A DNA stretch of 11,266 nt from an uncultured Coprococcus sp. GTDB lineage: Bacteria; Bacillota; Clostridia; Lachnospirales; Lachnospiraceae. Positions 1-6,808 of the stretch are shown one piece after another. Made by a program: the position numbers and the translations under genes. Within the stretch, counting starts at the first letter, position 1. The number at the start of each line of letters is the position of its first letter. The notes under the pieces were generated by a model. It worked only from the letters and a program-made list of their open reading frames with translations. It was not told where the DNA came from and did not search any database. The stretch spans positions 1 to 11,266 of the forward strand of contig URJI01000085.1 in NCBI GenBank assembly GCA_900548215.1, in the 5' to 3' direction.

Positions 1-31
1 CAGAATGTGGATTGAGGAGAAAGAAGTTTGA
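1..31 (+). CDS. 3' end of an upstream gene (partial, product unknown)
   Basis: A reading frame open from the window start ends at TGA 29-31 with the C-terminus RMWIEEKEV. It overlaps the TTG start of the next gene by four bases (TTGA, 28-31), the pattern of a translationally coupled operon pair. In Firmicutes, DUF4097 genes often follow a DUF1700/HAAS membrane protein and a PadR regulator, so such a protein is a guess from context. Ten codons are too few to identify it. Confidence 0.55.
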   Translation, partial: RMWIEEKEV

Positions 32-963
32 AAGCAGCGAAATGGATCATGGGCTCCATAACTGTACTTGTGGTGTGCGCAGTTGTGGGCGTTATCATAA
101 TGTCGGCGGTTATGGGAAACAAAGCCCGAAATGCGTTTAAAGAAGAAACAAAGTCAAAAGCAAAGAGTTCGTATGTGGAAAAACAGAATGACGTGAGTGA
201 GCAGTTTTACAGTGTATATATACAGGCTGCAAAAGATATGGCGGTGAATATTCAGTCGTCATCAGATGATGTATGTCATATATCTTATTTTGATTCCGAT
301 GAGGTGTCGCACCAGATATTTGTGCAGGATGGGAGTCTGGTGATGACCTGCACGGACGAGAGAACATTCGGATCGGACATAGGTTTCGGAGATGATCCAT
401 ATATAGTGGTAGAACTTCCGTCTAAGCGTTACCGGGAGATATCACTGATATCAGATTCTGGGCAGATATCCATCAGTCAGTCTGTCAGATGCAGCAGCCT
501 TGATGTGACGGAGAATAGTGGCAGATTGTTTGTAAGCAACGTGGATGCAGACGAGATGAATGTTACAACGGAATCTGGTTCGGTGAGCATGGCAACGGTG
601 GTTGCAAAGAATCTTATATTTGAAGGCAAAAGCGGAGATCTGTCAGTGATAAATGTTGATGCGGATACTGTGAGTTTCAGCGTGGGGGATGGCCGGTTTG
701 AGGGCTACAACATAGTGGCATCCGGAAAGGCATCGTATACTTCTGTCAGGGGAGATATGCTGATAGATGGCTGTGACGGTGCACTTATGGAATTTGATTC
801 ACAAAAGGGTGATGTACAGTTGTCACTGTTTAAACCGAAGAAGATAGAGGCGGTCAGTCAGAGCGGAAAAACAGAACTGCCTGAGCAGACTGTTACCAGC
901 ACTGGCAGCTGTGTGGTGAATACAGATTCGGGTGATATTACAATAAAGTATGTTGAAGGATGA
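28..963 (+). CDS. Membrane-anchored DUF4097-type beta-solenoid protein (putative adhesin family)
   Basis: This is a 311-residue protein with one hydrophobic segment at about residues 7-29 (ITVLVVCAVVGVIIMSAVM) and no lipobox, so it should be a membrane-anchored, mostly extracytoplasmic protein. From about residue 140 to the end it is built of short strands with recurring S-G-x turns: SDSGQISI (142), ENSGRLFV (162), TESGSVSM (181), GKSGDLSV (200), VRGDMLID (240), QKGDVQLS (259), SQSGKTEL (277) and TDSGDITI (299). That is the pattern of the DUF4097 'putative adhesin' beta-solenoid family. The start is TTG at 28, supported by GAGGAG at 14-19 with 8 bases of spacing and by a 4-base overlap with the preceding stop. 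The gene ends 4 bases before the GNAT gene start. The biological role is unknown; family members often sit in envelope or stress operons. Family call fairly sure, function not. Confidence 0.75.
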   Translation: MKAAKWIMGSITVLVVCAVVGVIIMSAVMGNKARNAFKEETKSKAKSSYVEKQNDVSEQFYSVYIQAAKDMAVNIQSSSDDVCHISYFDSDEVSHQIFVQDGSLVMTCTDERTFGSDIGFGDDPYIVVELPSKRYREISLISDSGQISISQSVRCSSLDVTENSGRLFVSNVDADEMNVTTESGSVSMATVVAKNLIFEGKSGDLSVINVDADTVSFSVGDGRFEGYNIVASGKASYTSVRGDMLIDGCDGALMEFDSQKGDVQLSLFKPKKIEAVSQSGKTELPEQTVTSTGSCVVNTDSGDITIKYVEG

Positions 964-967
964 TGAC

Positions 968-1498
968 ATGACATTGAAATTTGAGGATATTGATAGATAT
1001 AAAAAACAGGTTAAAAGATTGTTTCTGTCGGCTTTTCCGAGGGAGGAGAGACCTCCTATGTGGATGCTCACAAGACGGTGCAGACAGGGAAAGGCAGAGT
1101 TTTCTGCTGTCGTTGACGGTGACAGATTTGTCGGACTCACATATGTCATTGGAAATGACAGGGTAAAGACACTTATGTTTCTTGCCATCGACGATGATGC
1201 AAGGGATGGAGGCTATGGCTCAGAGATACTCAGATGTATCCACAAAAAGTATTCCGGAGTAAAGCTTTTTCTTAATATAGAGCCTCTGGATAAGAATGCG
1301 CCAAATTATGAGCAGCGGTGCAGGCGCAAGGCGTTCTATGACAGAAATGGTTTTGTGGGGCTTGATTATCAGGTGCATGAGGCCGGGGTGACATATGAGA
1401 TGCTTACACATGGAGAATATGTCACAAAGCAGGAGTATGAAGACGTCATGACCGTGATGTATGGTGCACCGTTATATAAGATTGTTAAGCGGATGTAG
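968..1498 (+). CDS. GNAT-family N-acetyltransferase
   Basis: This is a predicted cytosolic 176-residue GNAT-fold enzyme that would move an acetyl group from acetyl-CoA to an amine; the substrate is unknown. The acetyl-CoA pyrophosphate-binding motif R-x-x-G-x-G is seen as RDGGYG (79-84), followed by helix SEILRCIHKKY. The C-terminal motif RRKAFYDRNGF (119-129) holds the usual late Tyr (Y124) and the x-x-G-F turn. ATG at 968 is preferred over the in-frame ATG at 950 because AAGGA (956-960) lies 7 bases upstream of it; the 950 start would lie inside the DUF4097 gene and lacks an SD. Spacing to the upstream stop is 4 bases, so cotranscription is likely. The N-terminus (SAFPREERPP) resembles GNAT proteins common in clostridia. 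Confidence 0.8.
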   Translation: MTLKFEDIDRYKKQVKRLFLSAFPREERPPMWMLTRRCRQGKAEFSAVVDGDRFVGLTYVIGNDRVKTLMFLAIDDDARDGGYGSEILRCIHKKYSGVKLFLNIEPLDKNAPNYEQRCRRKAFYDRNGFVGLDYQVHEAGVTYEMLTHGEYVTKQEYEDVMTVMYGAPLYKIVKRM

Positions 1499-1558
1499 AC
1501 GTCAGGTGCATGATGGATGTATAGCAGATGTTATATTGAATTGGAAGGAGAATGGATG

Positions 1559-2383
1559 ATGGAAAAAAAGGTAAGGATTATACAGAAAAAGGATACTTAT
1601 TCTATGGAATACGACGTTGGGGATGTCCTGACGGTGGACAGCGTGTGGTATGGAGGTGTAACTGTGTTTGGTAAGACTGGAATTCCTGTGTCGATAGACA
1701 AGGATGAATATGAGGAGATTGCGGATGCGCCAGAGCCAGCCGACAGCGCCGGTGGTACAGCATATTTTTCAGCTGGTGATGCTGAGTGTGGACTCAGACC
1801 TGCCGGAAAGGGCGTATCCACAGAGAAATTTTCTCACCTTCAGGATATAGAAAAAGAAGTCCGCGGCGCGGTGAAAGATCTCCTTGCGGTGGCAAATCTG
1901 GAACCTGGAGATGCATTTGTGGTCGGCTGTTCTTCCAGCGAGGTTGCAAATATGAGAATCGGTTCATTTTCCAGTGATGAGATAGGCAGGTGCATAGCTG
2001 GTGCTATACTTGATGAGCTTGACGGGACGGGCATTTTTATGGCGGCACAGTGCTGTGAGCATCTGAACAGAGCCATCATAGTTGAAAAAGCCTATGCAAA
2101 AGAGAACAGGATACCGATAGTGAATGTGGTGCCTCAGCTTAAAGCAGGCGGTTCATTTGCGACAGCGGCTTATTCTTATATGAAGGATCCGGTTGCAATA
2201 GAGTGTATCCAGGCACAGGCGGGAATCGATATAGGTGATACGCTCATAGGCATGCATCTGGCTCCTGTGGCTGTGCCGGTGAGATCGGAACATAGCATGG
2301 TTGGCGGAGCACACGTGGTCATGGCCAGAACCAGGGCAAAATATATAGGAGGAATCAGAGCTGGTTACAGAGAAGGAATCTGA
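1559..2383 (+). CDS. TIGR01440/DUF436 family protein (YwlG-like) with an extra N-terminal domain
   Basis: Residues from about 93 to 274 match the conserved DUF436 (YwlG) family closely. Visible motifs are GCSSSEV (123-129), QCCEHLNRA (164-172), VVPQLKAGGSFATAAY (190-205), AGIDIGDTLIGMHL (221-234), VAVPVR (237-242) and AHVVMARTRAKYIGG (251-265). The cellular function of this family is not established; the paired Cys and His in QCCEH are striking. The usual family length is about 180 residues, so the first ~90 residues are an addition: a small beta-rich segment (VGDVLTVDSVWYGGVTVFGK, about 20-39) ending near DEYEEI, then a Gly/Ala/Pro-rich linker (55-85). The start was chosen at ATG 1559 because GGAAGGAG (1543-1550) lies 8 bases upstream; ATG 1556 is an equal-frame alternative, and the upstream ATG 1517 has no good SD. 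The gene starts 60 bases after the GNAT gene. Confidence 0.85.
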   Translation: MEKKVRIIQKKDTYSMEYDVGDVLTVDSVWYGGVTVFGKTGIPVSIDKDEYEEIADAPEPADSAGGTAYFSAGDAECGLRPAGKGVSTEKFSHLQDIEKEVRGAVKDLLAVANLEPGDAFVVGCSSSEVANMRIGSFSSDEIGRCIAGAILDELDGTGIFMAAQCCEHLNRAIIVEKAYAKENRIPIVNVVPQLKAGGSFATAAYSYMKDPVAIECIQAQAGIDIGDTLIGMHLAPVAVPVRSEHSMVGGAHVVMARTRAKYIGGIRAGYREGI

Positions 2384-2452
2384 CGTATACAGGTCTTGAT
2401 CAGAACAGATGCAAAATTTGTGTGCGATCAAATTCGTGGAGGTATAGAGAGA

Positions 2453-3196
2453 ATGTATGACAATATAATATTTGACTTGTATGGGACTCTTATAAATATT
2501 CACACTGACGAGGAAGATATATCAGTGTGGAAACACATGTGTGACTTCTATGCGAAGCACGGTGTAAAATATAATCCCGCCGGACTGAGGTCCAGATACA
2601 AGAGGCAGGTTCGCCGTGCGGAACAGGCGATGGCAAAGAAGAAATTTAAATTTCCGGAAATCCAGATACTGGATGTCTTTGAACAGCTTACAAAGAAGAA
2701 GGATCAAACGGCGGATGACTGTGCGGAGCTGACTGTCATGGCGGCACAGGAGTTCAGGCGTGCCTCGACGGAATATATCAGACTTTATGACGGGGTACCG
2801 GAGCTGCTGGAGAGCCTTAAAAATGCAGGTAAGAAGCTGTATGTGCTGTCAAATGCTCAGAGGGTATTCACTCTGCCAGAGCTGCAGCAGCTTGGAATAG
2901 ATGGCTATTTTGAGGATATCTCACTGTCGTCTGATTTTGGGGCGATGAAGCCGGATGCGGCATTTTATCAGCAGTCACTTGACAGAAACCATCTGAATCC
3001 AAACAAATCTATCATGGTGGGCAATGATGCTGTGTGTGATATCATGGCGGCAAAACAGGCCAGACTCCACACCTGTTATATGCACTCTCAGTTGTCACCG
3101 GTTGACGATGCAGATAGGGATATAAGGGCGGATATTATTCTGGATAATGTAGATATACCTGAGCTTGGACGAAAACTCCTTGGCAAAGAGAATTAA
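2453..3196 (+). CDS. HAD-superfamily hydrolase (subfamily IA type)
   Basis: This is a 247-residue protein with all four HAD motifs in order. Motif I is FDLYGTL with nucleophile D8, motif II VLSNA with S133, motif III K166 in MKPD, and motif IV MVGNDAVCD with D192 and D196. A helical cap (about 20-110) between motifs I and II fits subfamily IA. The residue two after the nucleophile is Tyr (D-L-Y-G-T) rather than the Asp typical of HAD phosphatases; DxYGT occurs in haloacid-dehalogenase-like members, so phosphatase activity should not be assumed. ATG 2453 is preceded by GGAGG at 2438-2442 (10 bases); a longer reading frame from 2396 lacks SD support and adds residues before the canonical N-terminal strand. 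It is the last gene before the hairpin terminator. Substrate unknown. Confidence 0.85.
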   Translation: MYDNIIFDLYGTLINIHTDEEDISVWKHMCDFYAKHGVKYNPAGLRSRYKRQVRRAEQAMAKKKFKFPEIQILDVFEQLTKKKDQTADDCAELTVMAAQEFRRASTEYIRLYDGVPELLESLKNAGKKLYVLSNAQRVFTLPELQQLGIDGYFEDISLSSDFGAMKPDAAFYQQSLDRNHLNPNKSIMVGNDAVCDIMAAKQARLHTCYMHSQLSPVDDADRDIRADIILDNVDIPELGRKLLGKEN

Positions 3197-3234
3197 AAGA
3201 TAAACCTATAGCCCGAAACGGTGTGAGCAGACAC

Positions 3235-3298
3235 AAAACAGCGGTTTTGATAACAATGTCATTTCAAAAAATCTCATTGTTGTCAAAACCGCTGTTTT
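3235..3298. terminator. Long bidirectional intrinsic terminator between convergent genes
   Basis: Arms 3235-3258 and 3275-3298 pair over 24 bases with one G-T wobble (T3251/G3282) around a 16-base loop. The stem begins AAAACAGCGG and ends CCGCTGTTTT, so each strand has a T-run at the foot of the hairpin. It lies 38 bases after the HAD gene stop and about 48 bases after the panD stop on the other strand, so it can end transcription from both sides. Confidence 0.85.
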
Positions 3299-3346
3299 AT
3301 GATTTTGATATAGATGTATGTTGGAAATATTCAGCTTGATATTGAT

Positions 3347-3733
3347 CTAGCTAAATAATTCTCCGTGCTTTTCGTAGTCTGTTATGCGTGATATGGAGTT
3401 GTCATCATTTACAAATACCACCTTTGGCGTATGTTCTTTTGCCTCCTCAGGAGACATGGATGCATAGCACATGAGGATGATGTGATCTCCAACCTGTACC
3501 TGACGTGCAGCAGCTCCATTCAGGCACATGACGCCTGATCCCGGTTCTCCGGCTATGGTGTATGTCTCGAAACGGTTGCCGTTCTCTATATCTACTATCT
3601 GTACAAGTTCATATTCAAGAATTCCAGCTGCAGATAAAAGCTCACTGTCGACGGTGATGCTTCCTACATAGTTTAGTTCTGCCTGTGTGACTACTGCTCT
3701 GTGTATCTTGCTTTTCAACATTGTGATGTTCAT
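3347..3733 (-). CDS. panD: Aspartate 1-decarboxylase precursor (pyruvoyl-dependent)
   Basis: PanD converts L-aspartate to beta-alanine, the beta-alanine source for pantothenate and CoA. The 128-residue length fits the family (about 126-127). The self-cleavage site that makes the pyruvoyl group is seen as NYVGS with G24-S25. Known active-site positions are conserved: K9, H11, Y22, R54, Y58 and the NGAAAR loop (N72). Starting at the ATG whose complement is 3731-3733 (MNITMLKSK) puts the cleavage serine at position 25, as in the enterobacterial and Bacillus enzymes. AGAGG (complement of about 3742-3746) precedes it by 8 bases. The longer upstream reading frame to 3886 is not needed. The gene is alone: panB and panC are not adjacent. 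It converges with the HAD gene, sharing its terminator. Confidence 0.96.
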   Translation of the reverse strand: MNITMLKSKIHRAVVTQAELNYVGSITVDSELLSAAGILEYELVQIVDIENGNRFETYTIAGEPGSGVMCLNGAAARQVQVGDHIILMCYASMSPEEAKEHTPKVVFVNDDNSISRITDYEKHGELFS

Positions 3734-3963
3734 AACTCTAACCTCTCTATAGCTGCAGGTAAAGCAGCAAATCCAATCAATATAAAGTGAATGGGAAGCA
3801 TTGCTGCCAGAATGGCGAAATACAACCCTCTTTGTCGCAATTATAATATCATAAATTTGAGATATTGCAACATGAAATAAAATCATTTCTTGATTATATG
3901 GTTCATATATGTGAAAATAACTTTATAAGTGGAATTGTGTTTTCTATATTTAGAAGGGATGCT
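3734..3963. other. AT-rich divergent intergenic region (panD / esterase-methyltransferase)
   Basis: These 230 bases separate two divergently transcribed genes and must hold promoters for both unless transcripts start elsewhere. TATAAT-like sequences occur on both strands at 3840-3847 (ATTATAAT reads as a -10 either way), but I find no convincing -35 at 17 bases for either. A TTGAGA (3857-3862) with TAAAAT (3878-3883) has only 15 bases of spacing. No hairpin or operator-like palindrome of note was seen. Confidence 0.4.
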
Positions 3964-5712
3964 ATGGGAAGTCAGAATTATTTGAGTATGGCGTGTGAAA
4001 AACTTGGCCATATAATGCTTGATGATAAGAGGAGAAAAGCTTCTGATATATATAAGCTGGCACTGAAGCGACAGAAGAAAGGCGATTATAATCCTCCGTC
4101 TTACAACGAGGAGAAGATGATCATTAGATCGGTGTTTGTAAATGGCGGCATGTGTTTCTACGTTACGCCTAAGGGTCAGAACGTGAAGGAATATTTCATG
4201 TATCTGCATGGTGGGGGATTCATATCGCAGATAACACATAACGAATGGAAATTTGTATTTGATACGGTGGAGCGTACGGGGTACGGTGCAGTGGTCCCTA
4301 TATATCCGCTTACACCGGAACATACAGCTTCAGAAGCGCTGGGGATGCTGACAGCAGCATATGAGAAGATGTGCGGCAAGGAGGATATAGGCAGGGTGGT
4401 AATTATTGGCTACTCGGCTGGAGGATGCCTTGCATTGTCGACTGCCATACAGTTATGGAAGAATGGATCTAGAAGACCGGACAAGCTCATACTATGTTCA
4501 CCGGTTCTCGATACGGAGTTCGTTGACAGGGGGCTCATGGAAGAGATAAGTGATCACAGCAAATTTATGTACAGATACTATTTTACTCAGGAGATCAGAG
4601 AGTTCCTCAGAACCTATTGGGTTGATGATTCGGCCGGGACACCGGAGATATCCAGCCCGATATATTATGATCTTACAGATATCTGTGATGAGATGGCTAT
4701 ATTCACGGTGGATGCAGACTTGCTCAACTGCTATGCAAGAAAGTTATATGACAATGTGAAAAAACTTAATATGAGAAGCCGCTGCTTCCAGTATTACTCG
4801 GTGGTCCACGATTATATTGAACACCCGCATATTCCTGAGTGCAGAGGTATCATGAAGAAGATCGCTGCCTGTGTGAAGGAAGACACGGATTTCCTGCCGT
4901 TGGATATAGAGAATGACATATGGTGCAGGGCCATGATGGCAGAGAGATATCCGAAGCTGTACGAGGACAATGAGTCTATCAAACTCGCTGACAAGATTGG
5001 GATTGAGCATAGAAAGAGGAATTCACAGTACATGTTCTATGACAGGACAGTTATCATGGAAAGACTTGTTGCGATAGATGACCGGGTGAGAAATTTTATA
5101 GAACGGTATGCTGATGGAATCATAGTAAATGTCGGCTGTGAACTTGATACCATGTTTGCCAGAGTGGACAATGGCAGGATAAAATGGTACAATGTTGATC
5201 TTCCGGAGCGTATAGAACTTAGAAGAAAATACATGGATACAAGATCAAGAGAAGTTAATATAGAATCACCTATATTTGATTTTGGCTGGCTGGACCAGAT
5301 AAGCAAGCCACAGGATACTGCGATTTTATTTGTGGCGTATGATATGATGAAGTATTTTAACAAGGAACGTCTGAAAAACTTCCTTGATATTCTGTGGAAG
5401 AAATTCCCGGGCGCAGAAGTTGTGTTTGATGCGAAGAATTCGTCGGCAAAAAAGAGATGGAACAGAAGTGTATTCTTTGGTAAGAATAAAGGTGCTATGC
5501 TCAGGGTGAGTATAGATAACTGTACGAGTCTTATGTATGATTGGAATATAAAATATAAGATACTGTACGACGACGCAATTCTCAGAATGGATGATCTGGA
5601 GCGCATGTTTTCACACAGCGAAGCAAAAAAATTCAGGCATGCGGTAAAGAAAAAGTACGACAAGATTGTGCATTTGCGGCTTGGTACAGAGCATTTCCTT
5701 GACAGGGCGTGA
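3964..5712 (+). CDS. Two-domain protein: HSL-type alpha/beta hydrolase fused to LCM-like SAM methyltransferase
   Basis: This 582-residue protein has two enzyme domains. Residues about 50-305 form an alpha/beta hydrolase of the hormone-sensitive-lipase type: oxyanion-hole HGGGF (82-86), nucleophile elbow GYSAGG with S151, an acid in VDADLL (D250 or D252), and H282 in VVHDYI. Residues about 345-582 resemble the leucine carboxyl methyltransferase / TcmP family: helix-rich lead-in, SAM-binding VNVGCELDT (388-396), then YNVDLPERIELRRKY, whose D412 is the expected ribose-binding acid, and an FDAKNS strand (488-493). It should be cytosolic; no signal peptide is seen. ATG 3964 is chosen because AGAAGGGA (3952-3959) precedes it; a TTG at 3865 or ATG at 3898 would add residues with no SD. 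The family has carboxyl O-methyltransferases, so joining one to an esterase suggests chemistry on an ester-bearing small molecule, but the substrate is unknown. The GH25 gene follows 47 bases downstream. Confidence 0.8.
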   Translation: MGSQNYLSMACEKLGHIMLDDKRRKASDIYKLALKRQKKGDYNPPSYNEEKMIIRSVFVNGGMCFYVTPKGQNVKEYFMYLHGGGFISQITHNEWKFVFDTVERTGYGAVVPIYPLTPEHTASEALGMLTAAYEKMCGKEDIGRVVIIGYSAGGCLALSTAIQLWKNGSRRPDKLILCSPVLDTEFVDRGLMEEISDHSKFMYRYYFTQEIREFLRTYWVDDSAGTPEISSPIYYDLTDICDEMAIFTVDADLLNCYARKLYDNVKKLNMRSRCFQYYSVVHDYIEHPHIPECRGIMKKIAACVKEDTDFLPLDIENDIWCRAMMAERYPKLYEDNESIKLADKIGIEHRKRNSQYMFYDRTVIMERLVAIDDRVRNFIERYADGIIVNVGCELDTMFARVDNGRIKWYNVDLPERIELRRKYMDTRSREVNIESPIFDFGWLDQISKPQDTAILFVAYDMMKYFNKERLKNFLDILWKKFPGAEVVFDAKNSSAKKRWNRSVFFGKNKGAMLRVSIDNCTSLMYDWNIKYKILYDDAILRMDDLERMFSHSEAKKFRHAVKKKYDKIVHLRLGTEHFLDRA

Positions 5713-5759
5713 TATATTGCAGACAAATGAGACAAACAGGGAAAGAACAGGTAAGATAA

Positions 5760-6728
5760 ATGGACACAAAACAGATCAAGAAATATACAAGAAACTGGTG
5801 CGTTCTGGTTGGCGTTATATGCTTTATTTTCGGAATTATTCTGGGATTTGTGATTGGAAAGGTTAGCGGTTTCACCAGTTCTAAGGCGTCTCCTTCACAG
5901 AAGATAGAGGCTGGTTATACTATAGAAGATACTGAGATAACTCAAAGAATATATGATAATTATTGGAGTTATATTCCGACTGCATATATAAATGTAGGTG
6001 ATCTTGGACCGGATGCGCTGCTCTATAAGATCAGCGATAAGGTGGCGAGAAACAATCTTGATGCGGAGCGGTTTTATACTGGTGATGACGGCTATATGCA
6101 CTACAGTGATGACAATACAAAAGACACTTTAGTGGGAGTCGATCTGTCAACTTTTCAGGATAGTATAGACTGGGAGACACTGGCCAAGAACAAAGATATT
6201 GATTTTGTCATGCTGAGAGTTGGATATAGAGGGTATACCGAGGGCGGTCTCATGGCGGATTCGTCGTTTGAGGATAGTAAAGCAGCGGTAAAAAAGTATA
6301 AGATTCCGACAGGCGTGTATTTCTTCACACAGGCCATCACATATGATGAGGGCGTGGAGGAAGCAGAATATGTTCTGAAGCAGGTGAAGAATATGAATCT
6401 GAAATATCCAATTGTCATAGATTCTGAGCTGATAGGTGATGCCGAAGCCAGAGGCGACAACGCAACTAACGATGAGAGAACGGATGGTATAGTAGGTTTC
6501 TGTGAGACTGTGAAAGCTGCCGGATACACACCTATGATATATGCAAGCCGTAATATGTTTGCCCAGTGCCTCGACATGGACAGACTTGGGGATTACGAGC
6601 TGTGGCTTGCCCATTATGCGAACGTTCCAAATTTCCCATATAAATATACAGGATGGCAGTACACTGAATCCGGATCTGTGGATGGAATATCCGGTGACGT
6701 GGATCTGAATTTGTGGTTCAAGGACTGA
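5760..6728 (+). CDS. Membrane-anchored GH25-family muramidase (lysozyme-like)
   Basis: This is a 322-residue protein with a basic N-terminus and one membrane segment (about 14-33, CVLVGVICFIFGIILGFVIG), so the enzyme domain would be outside the cell, tethered to the membrane. GH25 enzymes cut the beta-1,4 bond between N-acetylmuramic acid and N-acetylglucosamine. The domain spans about 124-322: GVDLSTFQDSIDW (126-138, with D128), FVMLRVGYRG (149-158), PIVIDSE (217-223, catalytic D221-x-E223 pair), PMIYASRNMF (258-267), ELWLAHY (280-286) and the closing GWQYTESGSVDGISGDVDLN (298-317). Residues 45-123 between the anchor and the domain match nothing I recognise. The ATG is preceded only by a weak AGGTAAG (5749-5755). 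It lies 47 bases after the hydrolase-methyltransferase gene and may be cotranscribed. It could act in wall remodelling rather than lysis. Confidence 0.88.
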   Translation: MDTKQIKKYTRNWCVLVGVICFIFGIILGFVIGKVSGFTSSKASPSQKIEAGYTIEDTEITQRIYDNYWSYIPTAYINVGDLGPDALLYKISDKVARNNLDAERFYTGDDGYMHYSDDNTKDTLVGVDLSTFQDSIDWETLAKNKDIDFVMLRVGYRGYTEGGLMADSSFEDSKAAVKKYKIPTGVYFFTQAITYDEGVEEAEYVLKQVKNMNLKYPIVIDSELIGDAEARGDNATNDERTDGIVGFCETVKAAGYTPMIYASRNMFAQCLDMDRLGDYELWLAHYANVPNFPYKYTGWQYTESGSVDGISGDVDLNLWFKD

Positions 6729-6746
6729 TGCATGTGTGTTGGCGAT

Positions 6747-6802
6747 CAAATAAGGTTCTTGTTTCTGTAAATGTACATAATATTATATAGAAACAAATAA
6801 GG
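6747..6802 (+). repeat. Direct repeat CAAATAAGG flanking an inverted repeat upstream of the amidase gene
   Basis: CAAATAAGG occurs at 6747-6755 and again at 6794-6802; the second copy carries the amidase ribosome-binding site. Between and touching them, TTGTTTCT (6759-6766) pairs with AGAAACAA (6789-6796), enclosing an AT-rich loop containing ATGTACAT. TTGTTT (6759-6764) with TATTAT (6781-6786) at 16 bases could also be a weak promoter. The hairpin's 3' arm abuts the ribosome-binding site, so it might influence translation. This is sequence structure only; function is inferred. Confidence 0.45.
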
Positions 6803-6808
6803 ACGCTT

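Noticed and set aside
3734..3886. N-terminal extension of panD to a start near 3886 (minus strand)
   Set aside because: The extra residues have no similarity to PanD, and the start at 3733 has an SD and puts the Gly-Ser cleavage site at residues 24-25.
3865..3963. TTG-started extension of the hydrolase-methyltransferase gene
   Set aside because: No SD at 3865 or at ATG 3898; ATG 3964 has AGAAGGGA just upstream.
5037..5735. Long minus-strand reading frame opposite the methyltransferase domain
   Set aside because: The plus-strand frame has clear enzyme motifs; the opposite frame has low-complexity Ser/Leu/Ile-rich content and no SD-supported start, typical of a shadow frame.
6147..6749. Minus-strand reading frame opposite the GH25 gene
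   Set aside because: It has no recognisable motifs, while the plus strand encodes a full GH25 domain.
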